Part shown: positions 26,846 through 35,251 of the stretch, piece after piece
Layout: every line of letters starts with the position of its first letter
Numbering within the stretch: the first letter of the stretch is position 1
Program-made: the position numbers and the translations under genes
The notes under the pieces: model-generated
Databases searched by the model: none
What the model saw: only the letters and a program-made list of their open reading frames with translations
What the model was told of the DNA's origin: nothing
Origin: Bacteroidia bacterium
GTDB lineage: Bacteria > Bacteroidota > Bacteroidia > UKL13-3
Assembly (NCBI GenBank): GCA_020049855.1
Contig: JAGVLJ010000013.1
Coordinates: 62,001 to 126,000 of the forward strand
DNA length: 64,000 nucleotides
Direction of reading: 5' to 3'

Positions 26846-27875
26846 TGTAGCCGTTACGGGACTAAACGCCATTGACAGTCCGGGGCCTGGAATACCTGTA
26901 ATACGTGCGCTTAAAGAAAGTAGTGAGTTTGATGTGCATATCATCGGTCTCTCGTACGAAACACTTGAGCCAGGCATTTACATGCACGATTTGGTGGATA
27001 AAACCTATCAAATACCATTTCCTTCGGCAGGTATTGAAAGTTTACTTACCCGCCTTGGCTATATCAATGCCGTTGAGAAGATTGATGTATTGATTCCAAA
27101 CTTTGATGCGGAGCTATTCAACTTCATGAAACTCACCGAACGCTTAGAAGAAGAAATGGGTATAAAAATGTTTTTACCTACCATTGAGCAGTTTGAAGAG
27201 CGGCATAAATCAAATCTTGCAGAGTTTGGAAAAAAATACGGCATCAAAGTTCCGCACAGTAAAATGATTTTTAATATCTCCGACATACCATCGTTGCGCA
27301 ATGAATTTACATACCCATTAGTGGTAAAAGGAAAATATTACGATGCATCGGTTGCCTACACCCCCGAGCAGGCTGTTACCTGTTTTAATAAAATAAGTAC
27401 CAAGTGGGGCTTGCCCATCATCATTCAGGAGTTTGTTTATGGGCAGGAAGTAAATGTTACAGCCATAGGTGATGGCAAAGGCAATACATTAGGCGCCATA
27501 CCTATGCGAAAGCAATACATTACCGATAAAGGAAAAGCATGGGCGGGCATTTCGCTGGAAGATGAAAAGTTGATAGAGGTAACCGAAAAAGTAATCAAAG
27601 GTTCCAAATGGCGAGGGGGCATGGAAATGGAAATGATTAAAACACGTGATGACGAATATTTCCTTATCGAAATCAATCCGCGATTTCCGGCATGGGTATA
27701 TCTGGCCGTAGGCTGCGGACAAAATCATCCAGAAGCACTTATAAAAATGGCTTTGGGCGAAAAAGTAAAACCATGGAAAAAGTATGATATCGGAAAAATG
27801 TTTATCCGGTATTCGTATGACTTAATTGTAGGATTAGAAGAATTTGAAAAAATCTCAACCCTTGGTGAATTATAA
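26817..27875 (+). CDS. ATP-grasp ligase (carbamoyl-phosphate-synthase-like)
   Basis: The 352-residue protein (ATG 26817, overlapping the RRE gene) is an ATP-grasp enzyme. An N-terminal pre-ATP-grasp domain (NVAVTGLNAIDSPGPGIPVIRAL) is followed by the nucleotide-binding region PLVVKGKYYDASVAYTPEQA and the metal/ATP site MEMEMIKTRDDEYFLIEINPRFPAW, with Glu and Asn that bind magnesium. ATP-grasp ligases join a carboxylate to an amine through an acyl phosphate. Overlap with an RRE and a PLP decarboxylase-like enzyme suggests that it attaches an amino acid or small molecule to a peptide or protein, but the substrate is not evident. Confidence 0.85.
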   Translation: MKIKTKRKINVAVTGLNAIDSPGPGIPVIRALKESSEFDVHIIGLSYETLEPGIYMHDLVDKTYQIPFPSAGIESLLTRLGYINAVEKIDVLIPNFDAELFNFMKLTERLEEEMGIKMFLPTIEQFEERHKSNLAEFGKKYGIKVPHSKMIFNISDIPSLRNEFTYPLVVKGKYYDASVAYTPEQAVTCFNKISTKWGLPIIIQEFVYGQEVNVTAIGDGKGNTLGAIPMRKQYITDKGKAWAGISLEDEKLIEVTEKVIKGSKWRGGMEMEMIKTRDDEYFLIEINPRFPAWVYLAVGCGQNHPEALIKMALGEKVKPWKKYDIGKMFIRYSYDLIVGLEEFEKISTLGEL

Positions 27876-27897
27876 AACATAAACCGAAACTTAGAAC

Positions 27898-29256
27898 ATG
27901 AAAAAGATGCAATACGAACGCCCGGTGATTCAGCGCTTGAATACCGGCATAATGAATAAATTCGGCACCCGTACCGAATATGCGCCCGTAACCCATATTG
28001 AAGGAAATGCCGTGAAAGAACTGATTGAAAAATACGGCTCTCCTCTTTTTGTAATTTCAGAAAAAACCATTCGAAACACTTATCGCGAAGCCAACCGTTC
28101 ATTCAACACACGTTACCCTAAAGTACAATTTGCCTGGAGCTACAAAACCAATTACCTGAGTGCCGTATGTAATGTATTTCATCAGGAAGGATCATGGGCC
28201 GAAGTAGTATCCGGTTTTGAATATGAAAAAGCCATTCGGCATGGGGTTCCCGGGAATAAAATTATTTTTAACGGCCCAGATAAAACCGAAGCTGAATTGC
28301 GCACAGCCATTGAGAATGGATCGCCCATTCATATCGATCATTTAGATGAACTTTACCTCATCAAGGAACTATCGGGTGAAATGAAAAAGCGTCCCAAAGT
28401 AGCTATACGGGTAAATATGGATACCGGCATTTACCCAATGTGGGATCGTTTTGGTTTTAACTACGAAAACGGACAGGCATGGGATGCCATTAACAAAATA
28501 ATGCTTTCAAATACTATAGACTTAATTGGGTTGCATTGCCATATCGGAACCTTTATGTTAGCCCCCAGTGCCTACGCAGTGGCAGCCTCCAAATTATGTG
28601 ATTTAGCTATGGGAATTAAAAAGAAATTTAATAAAAACATTCACTACCTGGATTTAGGCGGAGGATTTGCCTCAAAAAATACGCTGAAAGGGTCTTACCT
28701 TCAGGGTGTAGATGCATCACCGGGTTTTGACCAATTTGCCGAAGCAATCAGTACAGCCATCCTGAATGCAGGTTTTGTGGAAGATGAATTGCCCTTGCTA
28801 CTTTTAGAAACAGGAAGAGCTATGATAGATGAAGCGGGCTACCTGCTGGGAACGGTAATTTCAAACAAGCGCCTGTCTGACGGCAGAAGGGCTACCATCA
28901 TGGATTTTGGAGTAAATATTTTATTTACCTCCTTTTGGTACGATCACAAGATAAGCCCTGCACAAGAGTTTAGTCAGTATACTGAAGATGCCGTTTTGTA
29001 CGGCCCCTTGTGTATGAATATAGATGTGGTAAGAGAACATGTAACTTTACCCCCGCTTAAACGAGATGACCAGGTAGTGGTACATACCGTGGGTGCTTAC
29101 AATATGACCCAGTGGATGCAGTTTATTGCACTGCGCCCTGCAATTGTACTGATTGATTGTGATGACAAAGTGCATCAAATTCGCAAAAGAGAAACTGTTG
29201 AAAGTATAGTGAAAGAAGAAATGATGCCCGATTACCTTAAAAGCTTTAAGCTGTAA
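27898..29256 (+). CDS. Diaminopimelate/ornithine-decarboxylase-like PLP enzyme with leader-like N-terminus
   Basis: The 452-residue protein is a fold III PLP enzyme of the LysA/ornithine decarboxylase family. The PLP lysine is in FAWSYKTNYL, followed by HCHIGT, LDLGGGFAS, LLETGRAMID (PLP phosphate and substrate binding) and the catalytic Cys in YGPLCMNID. The conserved barrel start (KELIEKYGSPLFVISE) begins only at about residue 40. The first 36 residues, MQYERPVIQRLNTGIMNKFGTR, have no role in the fold and resemble an RRE-bound leader (YxxP followed by hydrophobic residues). Biosynthetic lysA usually sits with lysine genes, so this is more likely an accessory enzyme. It lies 22 bases after the ATP-grasp gene. 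Confidence 0.85.
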   Translation: MKKMQYERPVIQRLNTGIMNKFGTRTEYAPVTHIEGNAVKELIEKYGSPLFVISEKTIRNTYREANRSFNTRYPKVQFAWSYKTNYLSAVCNVFHQEGSWAEVVSGFEYEKAIRHGVPGNKIIFNGPDKTEAELRTAIENGSPIHIDHLDELYLIKELSGEMKKRPKVAIRVNMDTGIYPMWDRFGFNYENGQAWDAINKIMLSNTIDLIGLHCHIGTFMLAPSAYAVAASKLCDLAMGIKKKFNKNIHYLDLGGGFASKNTLKGSYLQGVDASPGFDQFAEAISTAILNAGFVEDELPLLLLETGRAMIDEAGYLLGTVISNKRLSDGRRATIMDFGVNILFTSFWYDHKISPAQEFSQYTEDAVLYGPLCMNIDVVREHVTLPPLKRDDQVVVHTVGAYNMTQWMQFIALRPAIVLIDCDDKVHQIRKRETVESIVKEEMMPDYLKSFKL

Positions 29257-29265
29257 CAAAAAAGT

Positions 29266-31464
29266 ATGGGTGAGCAATTGAAATTTTGGTTGCAATACTA
29301 CCGCGATGCTACCGTGAACAGCTATGCTCAGATGTTTTTTTCAAACAATCGCTGGTTTGCATTATTGTTGTTACTTGCTTCGTTTGTTGACCCCTTCACC
29401 GGTTTAAGCGGATTAATTGCCCTGCTCATGTCGGTAGCCGCTACACATTGGTTTAAATTTGACCCGGCTTTAAGCCGCAGCGGTGCCTACACCTACAATA
29501 GTTTAATGGTAGGCCTTGCCGTGGGCGTTTATTATACCTTCAACATTCAGTTATTGGTTATTCTGTTGCTCATGTCGGTATTTACGTTACTTATTACCGT
29601 GTGGATGGCTAATATTACACTCAAATCAAATACTCCTTTTTTAAGCCTACCGTTTATTGCCGGAGTGTGGGTAGTTATCCTTAGCACCCGAAATTATGCA
29701 GCAATTGGCTTAAGCGAACGAGGTATTTACACCATAAATGAATTATGGAGCTATGGCGGTGAAACATTGGTAAATTTCTACCAGAAGTTAAATCACCTTC
29801 CAATTCCGGCATTTGTTGATGTGTACCTAAAATCGCTAGGTGCAATCTATTTTCAATACAATATTATAGCTGGAATAGCGATTGCTCTGGGTTTATTGCT
29901 CCATTCGCGCATTTCTTTTTTATTATCGCTGGTTGGTTTTACCACAGGCTACCTGTTTTATCATTTTTTACAGGGAGGGTACTCCGAAATGATGTATAGC
30001 TATATCGGTTTTAATTTTATTCTTTCTGCTATTGCCATAGGTGGCTTTTTCCTTATTCCATCGGGAAGATCATTTTTATTGGTAATTATTTGTACTCCCC
30101 TTATCGCGATCCTTATCAGTGCTCTTGGGTCATTGGTATCGGTTTATCAGTTACCCTTGTATTCACTCCCATTCACCTTAATGGTTATGCTTTTGTTATT
30201 TGTATTACGATTACGATACCAAGAGAGTAAGCCACAACTGGTACTTTTACAACAATATTCCCCCGAAAAAAATCTATACAAACACTTGTATCGAAAAGAG
30301 CGTTTTCAAAATGAGACCTACTTCCATATTCACCTTCCCTTTTTCGGGATATGGCATATCTCACAAGGTCATGATGGCCACATCACCCATTTAGAAGACT
30401 GGAAATATGCATGGGATTTTGTAGTAACAGATGATAATCAAAAAACCTTTAAACTTCCCGGAACTGATGTTACTGATTTTTATTGTTACAACCTGCCCGT
30501 GCTTGCACCTGCTGCCGGATATGTGACAGAAATACTCGATGAAGTAGCCGACAATACTATTGGGAATGTGAACAGAGAGCAAAACTGGGGTAACGCAATT
30601 GTGATAAAACATGGCGAGTTCATGTTTAGTAAAATTACTCACCTAAAAGGTGGCAGTTTAAAAGTAAAAACAGGAGACTACGTAAAAAAGGGGGAAGTTA
30701 TTGCCACTTGTGGAAATTCGGGACGCTCACCTGAACCACATATCCATTTTCAGCTACAGGCAACACCATACATCGGTTCTAAAACATTGCGCTACCCTAT
30801 CAGTTACTATGTGAGTTACAAAAATAACGCAGTCACTTTTCATGCTTTTGATTATCCAAAGCAGGGAGAATACATAGCACGTGTAGCAGCCACCCCGCTG
30901 ATAAAAAATGCCTTTCAATTTATACCTGGAGAAGAATTAATGTTTGAGTATGTTAACGAAAATGGAACAAAAGAAACCCTTAAGTGGGAAGTATTTACCG
31001 ATGCCTGGAATAACTCTTACCTGTACTGCCACAACAGCAAATCAACCGCCTGGTTTGTAAACAACGAAACCCTCCACTACTTCACCGATTTTGAAGGAGA
31101 CAAAAAATCGATGCTCTACGCATTTTACCTTGGGGCACATAAAATACTAATGGGATATTATCCGCAAATAGAATTAACAGATCACCTTCCCATTGAAGGT
31201 TTTTTTCAAGGACCTGTAAAATACCTTCAAGACATTTTTGCTCCGTTTTATCTTTTTTTACATGGCGATTACTCTATGAAATTTACTTTTGCTGACGAAC
31301 AAATACAACCTGAAATCATTACAATTGAAAGCAGTGCCACGGCTTATATCGGAAAAACCCGCAGCCGAAATATGAAGTTTAAAATAATCCTTCAAGAAAA
31401 TCATATTGCCGAGTTTACTATTACCGAAAAGGGGGAAACCAGAACAGCCAAATGGATAAATTAA
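29266..31464 (+). CDS. Urea-transporter-like membrane protein fused to an M23-peptidase domain
   Basis: The 732-residue protein is a fusion. Residues about 1-325 form some ten transmembrane helices with urea-transporter (UT) family features (YAQMFFSNNRWFALLLLLASFVDPFTGLSGL, YNSLMVGLAVG). Residues about 345-520 form an M23 (LytM-type) domain with VLAPAAGYVTEI, GNAIVIKHG, HLKGGSLKVKTGDYVKKGEVIATCGNSG and PHIHFQL. The HxH ligand pair and a His in THL are present, but the first zinc ligand (HxxxD) looks replaced: the region reads WKYAWDF. The final 200 residues form an extra unrecognised domain. It starts 10 bases after the decarboxylase gene and overlaps the next by 13 bases. Confidence 0.83.
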   Translation: MGEQLKFWLQYYRDATVNSYAQMFFSNNRWFALLLLLASFVDPFTGLSGLIALLMSVAATHWFKFDPALSRSGAYTYNSLMVGLAVGVYYTFNIQLLVILLLMSVFTLLITVWMANITLKSNTPFLSLPFIAGVWVVILSTRNYAAIGLSERGIYTINELWSYGGETLVNFYQKLNHLPIPAFVDVYLKSLGAIYFQYNIIAGIAIALGLLLHSRISFLLSLVGFTTGYLFYHFLQGGYSEMMYSYIGFNFILSAIAIGGFFLIPSGRSFLLVIICTPLIAILISALGSLVSVYQLPLYSLPFTLMVMLLLFVLRLRYQESKPQLVLLQQYSPEKNLYKHLYRKERFQNETYFHIHLPFFGIWHISQGHDGHITHLEDWKYAWDFVVTDDNQKTFKLPGTDVTDFYCYNLPVLAPAAGYVTEILDEVADNTIGNVNREQNWGNAIVIKHGEFMFSKITHLKGGSLKVKTGDYVKKGEVIATCGNSGRSPEPHIHFQLQATPYIGSKTLRYPISYYVSYKNNAVTFHAFDYPKQGEYIARVAATPLIKNAFQFIPGEELMFEYVNENGTKETLKWEVFTDAWNNSYLYCHNSKSTAWFVNNETLHYFTDFEGDKKSMLYAFYLGAHKILMGYYPQIELTDHLPIEGFFQGPVKYLQDIFAPFYLFLHGDYSMKFTFADEQIQPEIITIESSATAYIGKTRSRNMKFKIILQENHIAEFTITEKGETRTAKWIN

Positions 31465-32618
31465 TTTTTTATTTTTTCTCTGTATTCTTTATGGTTCCGC
31501 ATTTTTTAAAGGCACAGGATGAACCGATTTTCGATTCAAAAATGGTAGAAGATTCTACTTACAGGTTTTATTTAGATGGCGACTGGTGGAGTGTAATCTC
31601 ATATGGTGAGGCCGCATTAAAAGAAAACATTGATTACTATTACCTTCGTATGCGGTTGGGTATTGCCTATTATAAATTAGGAAGATTCAGAATGGCTATT
31701 CCTCATTTTGAAAAAGCCAATGAAATGAATCAGTTAGAAGAGGGCGCAAAGGAATATTTATATTGGTGTTATATTTACTCTGATAGGTTTGAAGATGCGG
31801 GAAAGTTGAGTAAAACATTTTCGGCAGAAACCGCGAAAAGTGCAGGAACAGAAAAGCAAAAATCGATTGCATTCTTCCTGCTGGAAAGCGGAACAAAAAT
31901 AGCCGACAAATCAAGTCTATTTGATCCCTTATGGTACATGCAGGGAGGAACCGGACACATGCTTAAAAAACAGATTTACTTTTTTCAAAGTGCCACTTTT
32001 TTAAGCCAAAATACGTACTGGGGCAGCTATAAGCAACTGGAATATTATGCAAAAGTGAATATGCCCATTGCAAAGAGTTGGTGTTTAGCCCCTGCCTTTC
32101 ATATTACAAACCTTAATGCCTCTCCATACTCAAACAGCACGTATTTCTTAGGTTCGTTAAATGCAACAAAGCAACTGAAGTTATTTCAACCTCACCTTAA
32201 TGCCTCCTGGTCCAATCTTTTTGGAACCTCCCAAATTCAAACTGGGACAGGCTTAAAATATTATCCCTTTGGAAATAATAATTTATGTATAGCCGTTTCT
32301 GCCAATGTGCTTGTGCCTTCAACCGGAAATGCAGCCTTTCATTTTCAACATAACGTAAGTTACGCACCAAATATAAAATGGACATTTAGCGGATGGTTCT
32401 ATCATGGCAACGCTTATTTGTTTAATGAGAACAATGGATACTTAGTTAATAGTTCGTATGATTTATTACGTAACCGAAGTTCACTGATGGCTACCTATAG
32501 TTTACACCGCCATCTTGATATTTATACGTTGATTCAGAACGAGCAAAAAACAGAATATTTTAATGGAAACAATTATCAGTTCAATAATTTTATTTTAGGA
32601 ATTAAATATATCCCGTGA
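31452..32618 (+). CDS. TPR protein with probable C-terminal outer-membrane beta-barrel
   Basis: The 388-residue protein has a signal peptide (FYFFSVFFMVPHFLKAQ), then TPR-like helices at about residues 50-130 (YYLRMRLGIAYYKLGRFRMAIPHFEKA). The second half alternates short polar and aromatic strands (WGSYKQLEYYAKVNMPIAKSW, GTGLKYYPFGNN, FQHNVSYAPN) and ends in a strand with a terminal aromatic/hydrophobic pattern (FNNFILGIKYIP), as expected of an outer-membrane barrel. It overlaps the transporter/peptidase gene by 13 bases. The role is unknown, perhaps export or anchoring of the operon's product. Confidence 0.7.
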   Translation: MDKLIFYFFSVFFMVPHFLKAQDEPIFDSKMVEDSTYRFYLDGDWWSVISYGEAALKENIDYYYLRMRLGIAYYKLGRFRMAIPHFEKANEMNQLEEGAKEYLYWCYIYSDRFEDAGKLSKTFSAETAKSAGTEKQKSIAFFLLESGTKIADKSSLFDPLWYMQGGTGHMLKKQIYFFQSATFLSQNTYWGSYKQLEYYAKVNMPIAKSWCLAPAFHITNLNASPYSNSTYFLGSLNATKQLKLFQPHLNASWSNLFGTSQIQTGTGLKYYPFGNNNLCIAVSANVLVPSTGNAAFHFQHNVSYAPNIKWTFSGWFYHGNAYLFNENNGYLVNSSYDLLRNRSSLMATYSLHRHLDIYTLIQNEQKTEYFNGNNYQFNNFILGIKYIP

Positions 32619-32620
32619 GT

Positions 32621-33235
32621 ATGAAACGCATCATCATTTTAGCCATTACCTGTGCCGCTTACATTTCAAATGTATTTGCACAAAACGAAGCCAAATTACA
32701 AGCTGCTTTCAGCAAAAGCTATCAGCATGAGAATAGTGCAGATTACAAAAGTGCAATTAATGCCGTAAAGGAAGTCTACGAGGAAACAAACTACGATGCA
32801 AACTTAAGAATGGGTTGGTTAACATATAAGGCAGGAATGTACACCGAGTCAATGGGATATTATGCAAAATCCATTAATCTGATGCCTTACTCAATTGAAG
32901 CTAAACTTGGGTACGTAAATCCGGCTGCCGCGGCAGGATTATGGGAAAAAGTAATTGACCAATACCATAAAATTCTGGTTATTGACCCACAAAATACTAC
33001 AGTGAATTATAGAATGGGATTGTACTGTTACAACAAGAAAGACTATAAATCGGCTTATGGTTATTTTGAGAAAGTGGTGAACCTCTATCCTTTTGACTAT
33101 GACAGTGAATTAATGTTTGCCTGGACTAACTTTCAACTGGGTAAATTCAGAGAAGCTAAAATCATTTTTAATAAAGTTTTGTTAATGTCTCCGGGTGATA
33201 AATCGGCTTTGGAAGGATTATCATTGATAAAATAA
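32621..33235 (+). CDS. Exported TPR-repeat protein
   Basis: From ATG 32621 (the ORF track uses GTG 32615, which overlaps the previous stop) the product is 204 residues, with a signal peptide (IILAITCAAYISNVFAQ). About four TPR repeats follow, for example NLRMGWLTYKAGMYTESMGYYAKSINLMP and NYRMGLYCYNKKDYKSAYGYFEKVVNLYP. It is the last gene of the RRE/ATP-grasp operon and probably a periplasmic scaffold acting with the preceding TPR-barrel protein. Confidence 0.8.
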   Translation: MKRIIILAITCAAYISNVFAQNEAKLQAAFSKSYQHENSADYKSAINAVKEVYEETNYDANLRMGWLTYKAGMYTESMGYYAKSINLMPYSIEAKLGYVNPAAAAGLWEKVIDQYHKILVIDPQNTTVNYRMGLYCYNKKDYKSAYGYFEKVVNLYPFDYDSELMFAWTNFQLGKFREAKIIFNKVLLMSPGDKSALEGLSLIK

Positions 33236-33249
33236 GAAAACGGCTATTG

Positions 33250-34137
33250 TTATTCGGGCAGTTGGTTAATGAATGTCGTGAAATGTGACATATCCTGCAT
33301 TAATTGCACATTTTTGGGCGTTTTTAATTCCACATTTTCTATTTGTTTCCCAAATAATAGAATACTTGCTTTGGGCCATGAAATGGAAAGTTCTGTAACA
33401 AATAAATTCAACTCTTTTAAAGTAATGGCACTTGTAAGTGAAGTTACTACGTACCGCGGGGTATGAAAAGCAAATACTTCTTTCAGTTCGCTATGCGGCA
33501 AACTTTGCCCCAAATAAATTACCTGATGCCCCCTTGATCTGAGCATATAATTGGCAAACAACAACCCAAGTTCATGGGGTTCGCCTTCGCGCAAAAACAG
33601 TAAAAATTTCTCCTTACCCGAATCTTGATTCAACACCTGACCATCAATAGCCACATATAATTTTTGTTTAATCAGGTTAGTGATAAAGTGTTCATGAGCC
33701 GGCTGAATAGACCCAATTTGCCATAATACACCAACCTCATGCATAAAGGGGAAAATTACATGTATCATGGTATTTTCCAAACCCTGCTGCAAAATGGTTG
33801 TGGTAAGTATATGATTAAAGCCGACCTCATTAAGCAGAAGCATGCTGGATACAAGTAATTTTACTTGGTTAGGGTACTCTCTATTTTTTTCACTCACCTC
33901 AAGTACAGCCGTTTCAATTTGTGCGGGAGTCATTTTTGCTATACCCGAAATTTTCACCCCGCTACTATTAAGTGTACTGATATTCAGAATAAGACGGAGG
34001 TCTTCATCGTCATAATAACGTATGTTGGTTTTGGTGCGCTTAGGCCTAATAATAGCATAGCGCTGCTCCCACACCCGTAGCGTGTGACTTTTTATTCCGG
34101 TAACGGATTCGATATCTTTTATTGAAAACTTCGACAA
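33250..34137 (-). CDS. MerR-family regulator with B12-binding light-sensor domain (CarH/LitR-like)
   Basis: The 295-residue protein has an N-terminal MerR DNA-binding domain (FSIKDIESVTGIKSHTLRVWEQRY) and a C-terminal cobalamin-binding module. The helical cap reads MHEVGVLWQIGSIQPAHEH, which fits the W-x9-EH signature that shields the adenosyl group in CarH. The Rossmann-type domain carries EPHELG, a form of the DxHxxG motif with Glu for Asp and the lower-ligand His kept. CarH/LitR repress photoprotection genes in the dark and release DNA when light breaks adenosylcobalamin. The ORF begins with TTG; an in-frame TAA lies five codons upstream and no ATG fits. It is divergent from the epimerase and photolyase genes. 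Confidence 0.87.
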   Translation of the reverse strand: MSKFSIKDIESVTGIKSHTLRVWEQRYAIIRPKRTKTNIRYYDDEDLRLILNISTLNSSGVKISGIAKMTPAQIETAVLEVSEKNREYPNQVKLLVSSMLLLNEVGFNHILTTTILQQGLENTMIHVIFPFMHEVGVLWQIGSIQPAHEHFITNLIKQKLYVAIDGQVLNQDSGKEKFLLFLREGEPHELGLLFANYMLRSRGHQVIYLGQSLPHSELKEVFAFHTPRYVVTSLTSAITLKELNLFVTELSISWPKASILLFGKQIENVELKTPKNVQLMQDMSHFTTFINQLPE

Positions 34138-34151
34138 AACAATTTATTTTA

Positions 34152-34174
34152 CAAACTTAAACAGTTTAAAGTTG
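34152..34174. promoter_or_regulatory. Inverted repeat, candidate operator of the MerR/CarH-like regulator
   Basis: CAAACTTAAAC-A-GTTTAAAGTTG has 11-base arms matching at 10 positions with a one-base centre, in the 74-base gap between the divergent regulator and epimerase genes. TAAGTTTG on the minus strand within it fits a -7 promoter box of the regulator, so binding would block that promoter. Confidence 0.6.
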
Positions 34175-34211
34175 TTTTTTGTTTTAAGTCAGCGCGTAAT
34201 CAAAATATAGT

Positions 34212-35129
34212 TTGAAACAAATTTTAATTGCAGGTGGTTCCGGGTTAATCGGTTCTTCATTGGCCAAAAGGTTAAAAGCTAGGGGGCATAAAGTAACCTT
34301 TTTAAGTCGCAAAGGAGGACGGAAACAATCGGGAGTTGATATTTATGAATGGGATATTCAACGTTCGTATATTGAAGGAAGGGCTTTTGAAAATGCTCAG
34401 GTAGTGATTAACCTTTCCGGGGCAGGCATCACAGATCAAAGATGGAATGAAAAGAGAAAACAGGAGATGTACAATAGCCGCATTAATGGAACCAAGCTTC
34501 TTGTAGAGCATATAAAAAAACACGGGTATAAAGTAAAAAAGTTCATCTCTGCTTCGGCTATCGGAATTTATGGTAACCGCAATGACGAAATTTTGTTTGA
34601 GGACTCCATGCCGGGTGATGATTTTCTGGCTCGTATTTGCTGCGATTGGGAAAAGGAAGCTGAAAAAGTAAAATCAGCAACAACTGGCAATATATATCTT
34701 GCCATCCTTCGAATAGGGTTGGTACTAAGTCAGCGTGGTGGCTACTTTAAACGCATCAAACAATTTATTAAATGGTGGATGGGAGCACCAGCCACACCCG
34801 GAAACCAGCACCAAAGCTGGATACACATGGAAGACCTTTGCAACATGATCATTTACCTGATAGAAAACGAACAGATAGAAGGCACTTTTAATGCAGTAGC
34901 CAGTGAACCTGCTACAGCCGAAGATATTGTTGCAAATATTGCTCAGCGACTTCAAAAACCCTATTTCCTTCCTCCTGTTCCATTATGGATATTAAAACTC
35001 CTGTTTGGCCAAATGGCCGACATTCTTACAGCCAGTCAATATGTAAATAATGAAAAAATTCGAGAAGCCGGATTTAAATTCAAATACCCGGATTTAAATA
35101 GTTCGCTAAACAATTTAACCCTTGAATAG
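34212..35129 (+). CDS. TIGR01777-type epimerase/SDR protein
   Basis: The 305-residue protein is an extended short-chain dehydrogenase/epimerase with the NAD(P) loop GGSGLIGSSLAKRL at residues 8-21, and the family motifs VINLSGAGI, RINGTKLLVEHI and SASAIGIYGNR. The C-terminal part (ILTASQYVNNEKIREAGFKFKYPDL) is the DUF1731 region of the TIGR01777 family. Its reaction is unknown, but it commonly neighbours photolyase and CarH-type regulators. The start is TTG at 34212, 74 bases from the divergent regulator. Confidence 0.85.
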   Translation: MKQILIAGGSGLIGSSLAKRLKARGHKVTFLSRKGGRKQSGVDIYEWDIQRSYIEGRAFENAQVVINLSGAGITDQRWNEKRKQEMYNSRINGTKLLVEHIKKHGYKVKKFISASAIGIYGNRNDEILFEDSMPGDDFLARICCDWEKEAEKVKSATTGNIYLAILRIGLVLSQRGGYFKRIKQFIKWWMGAPATPGNQHQSWIHMEDLCNMIIYLIENEQIEGTFNAVASEPATAEDIVANIAQRLQKPYFLPPVPLWILKLLFGQMADILTASQYVNNEKIREAGFKFKYPDLNSSLNNLTLE

Positions 35130-35251
35130 TTATACATATTGGAGAAACTGTAAAGAGTGAATTTATGAAAAGTGATCTGTGTGAAGGGGTGAATTTGTGA
35201 GGGGGGATTTACTGACCTGAATTTACCAAAGTTTATTTCTTCGTTTTATTC

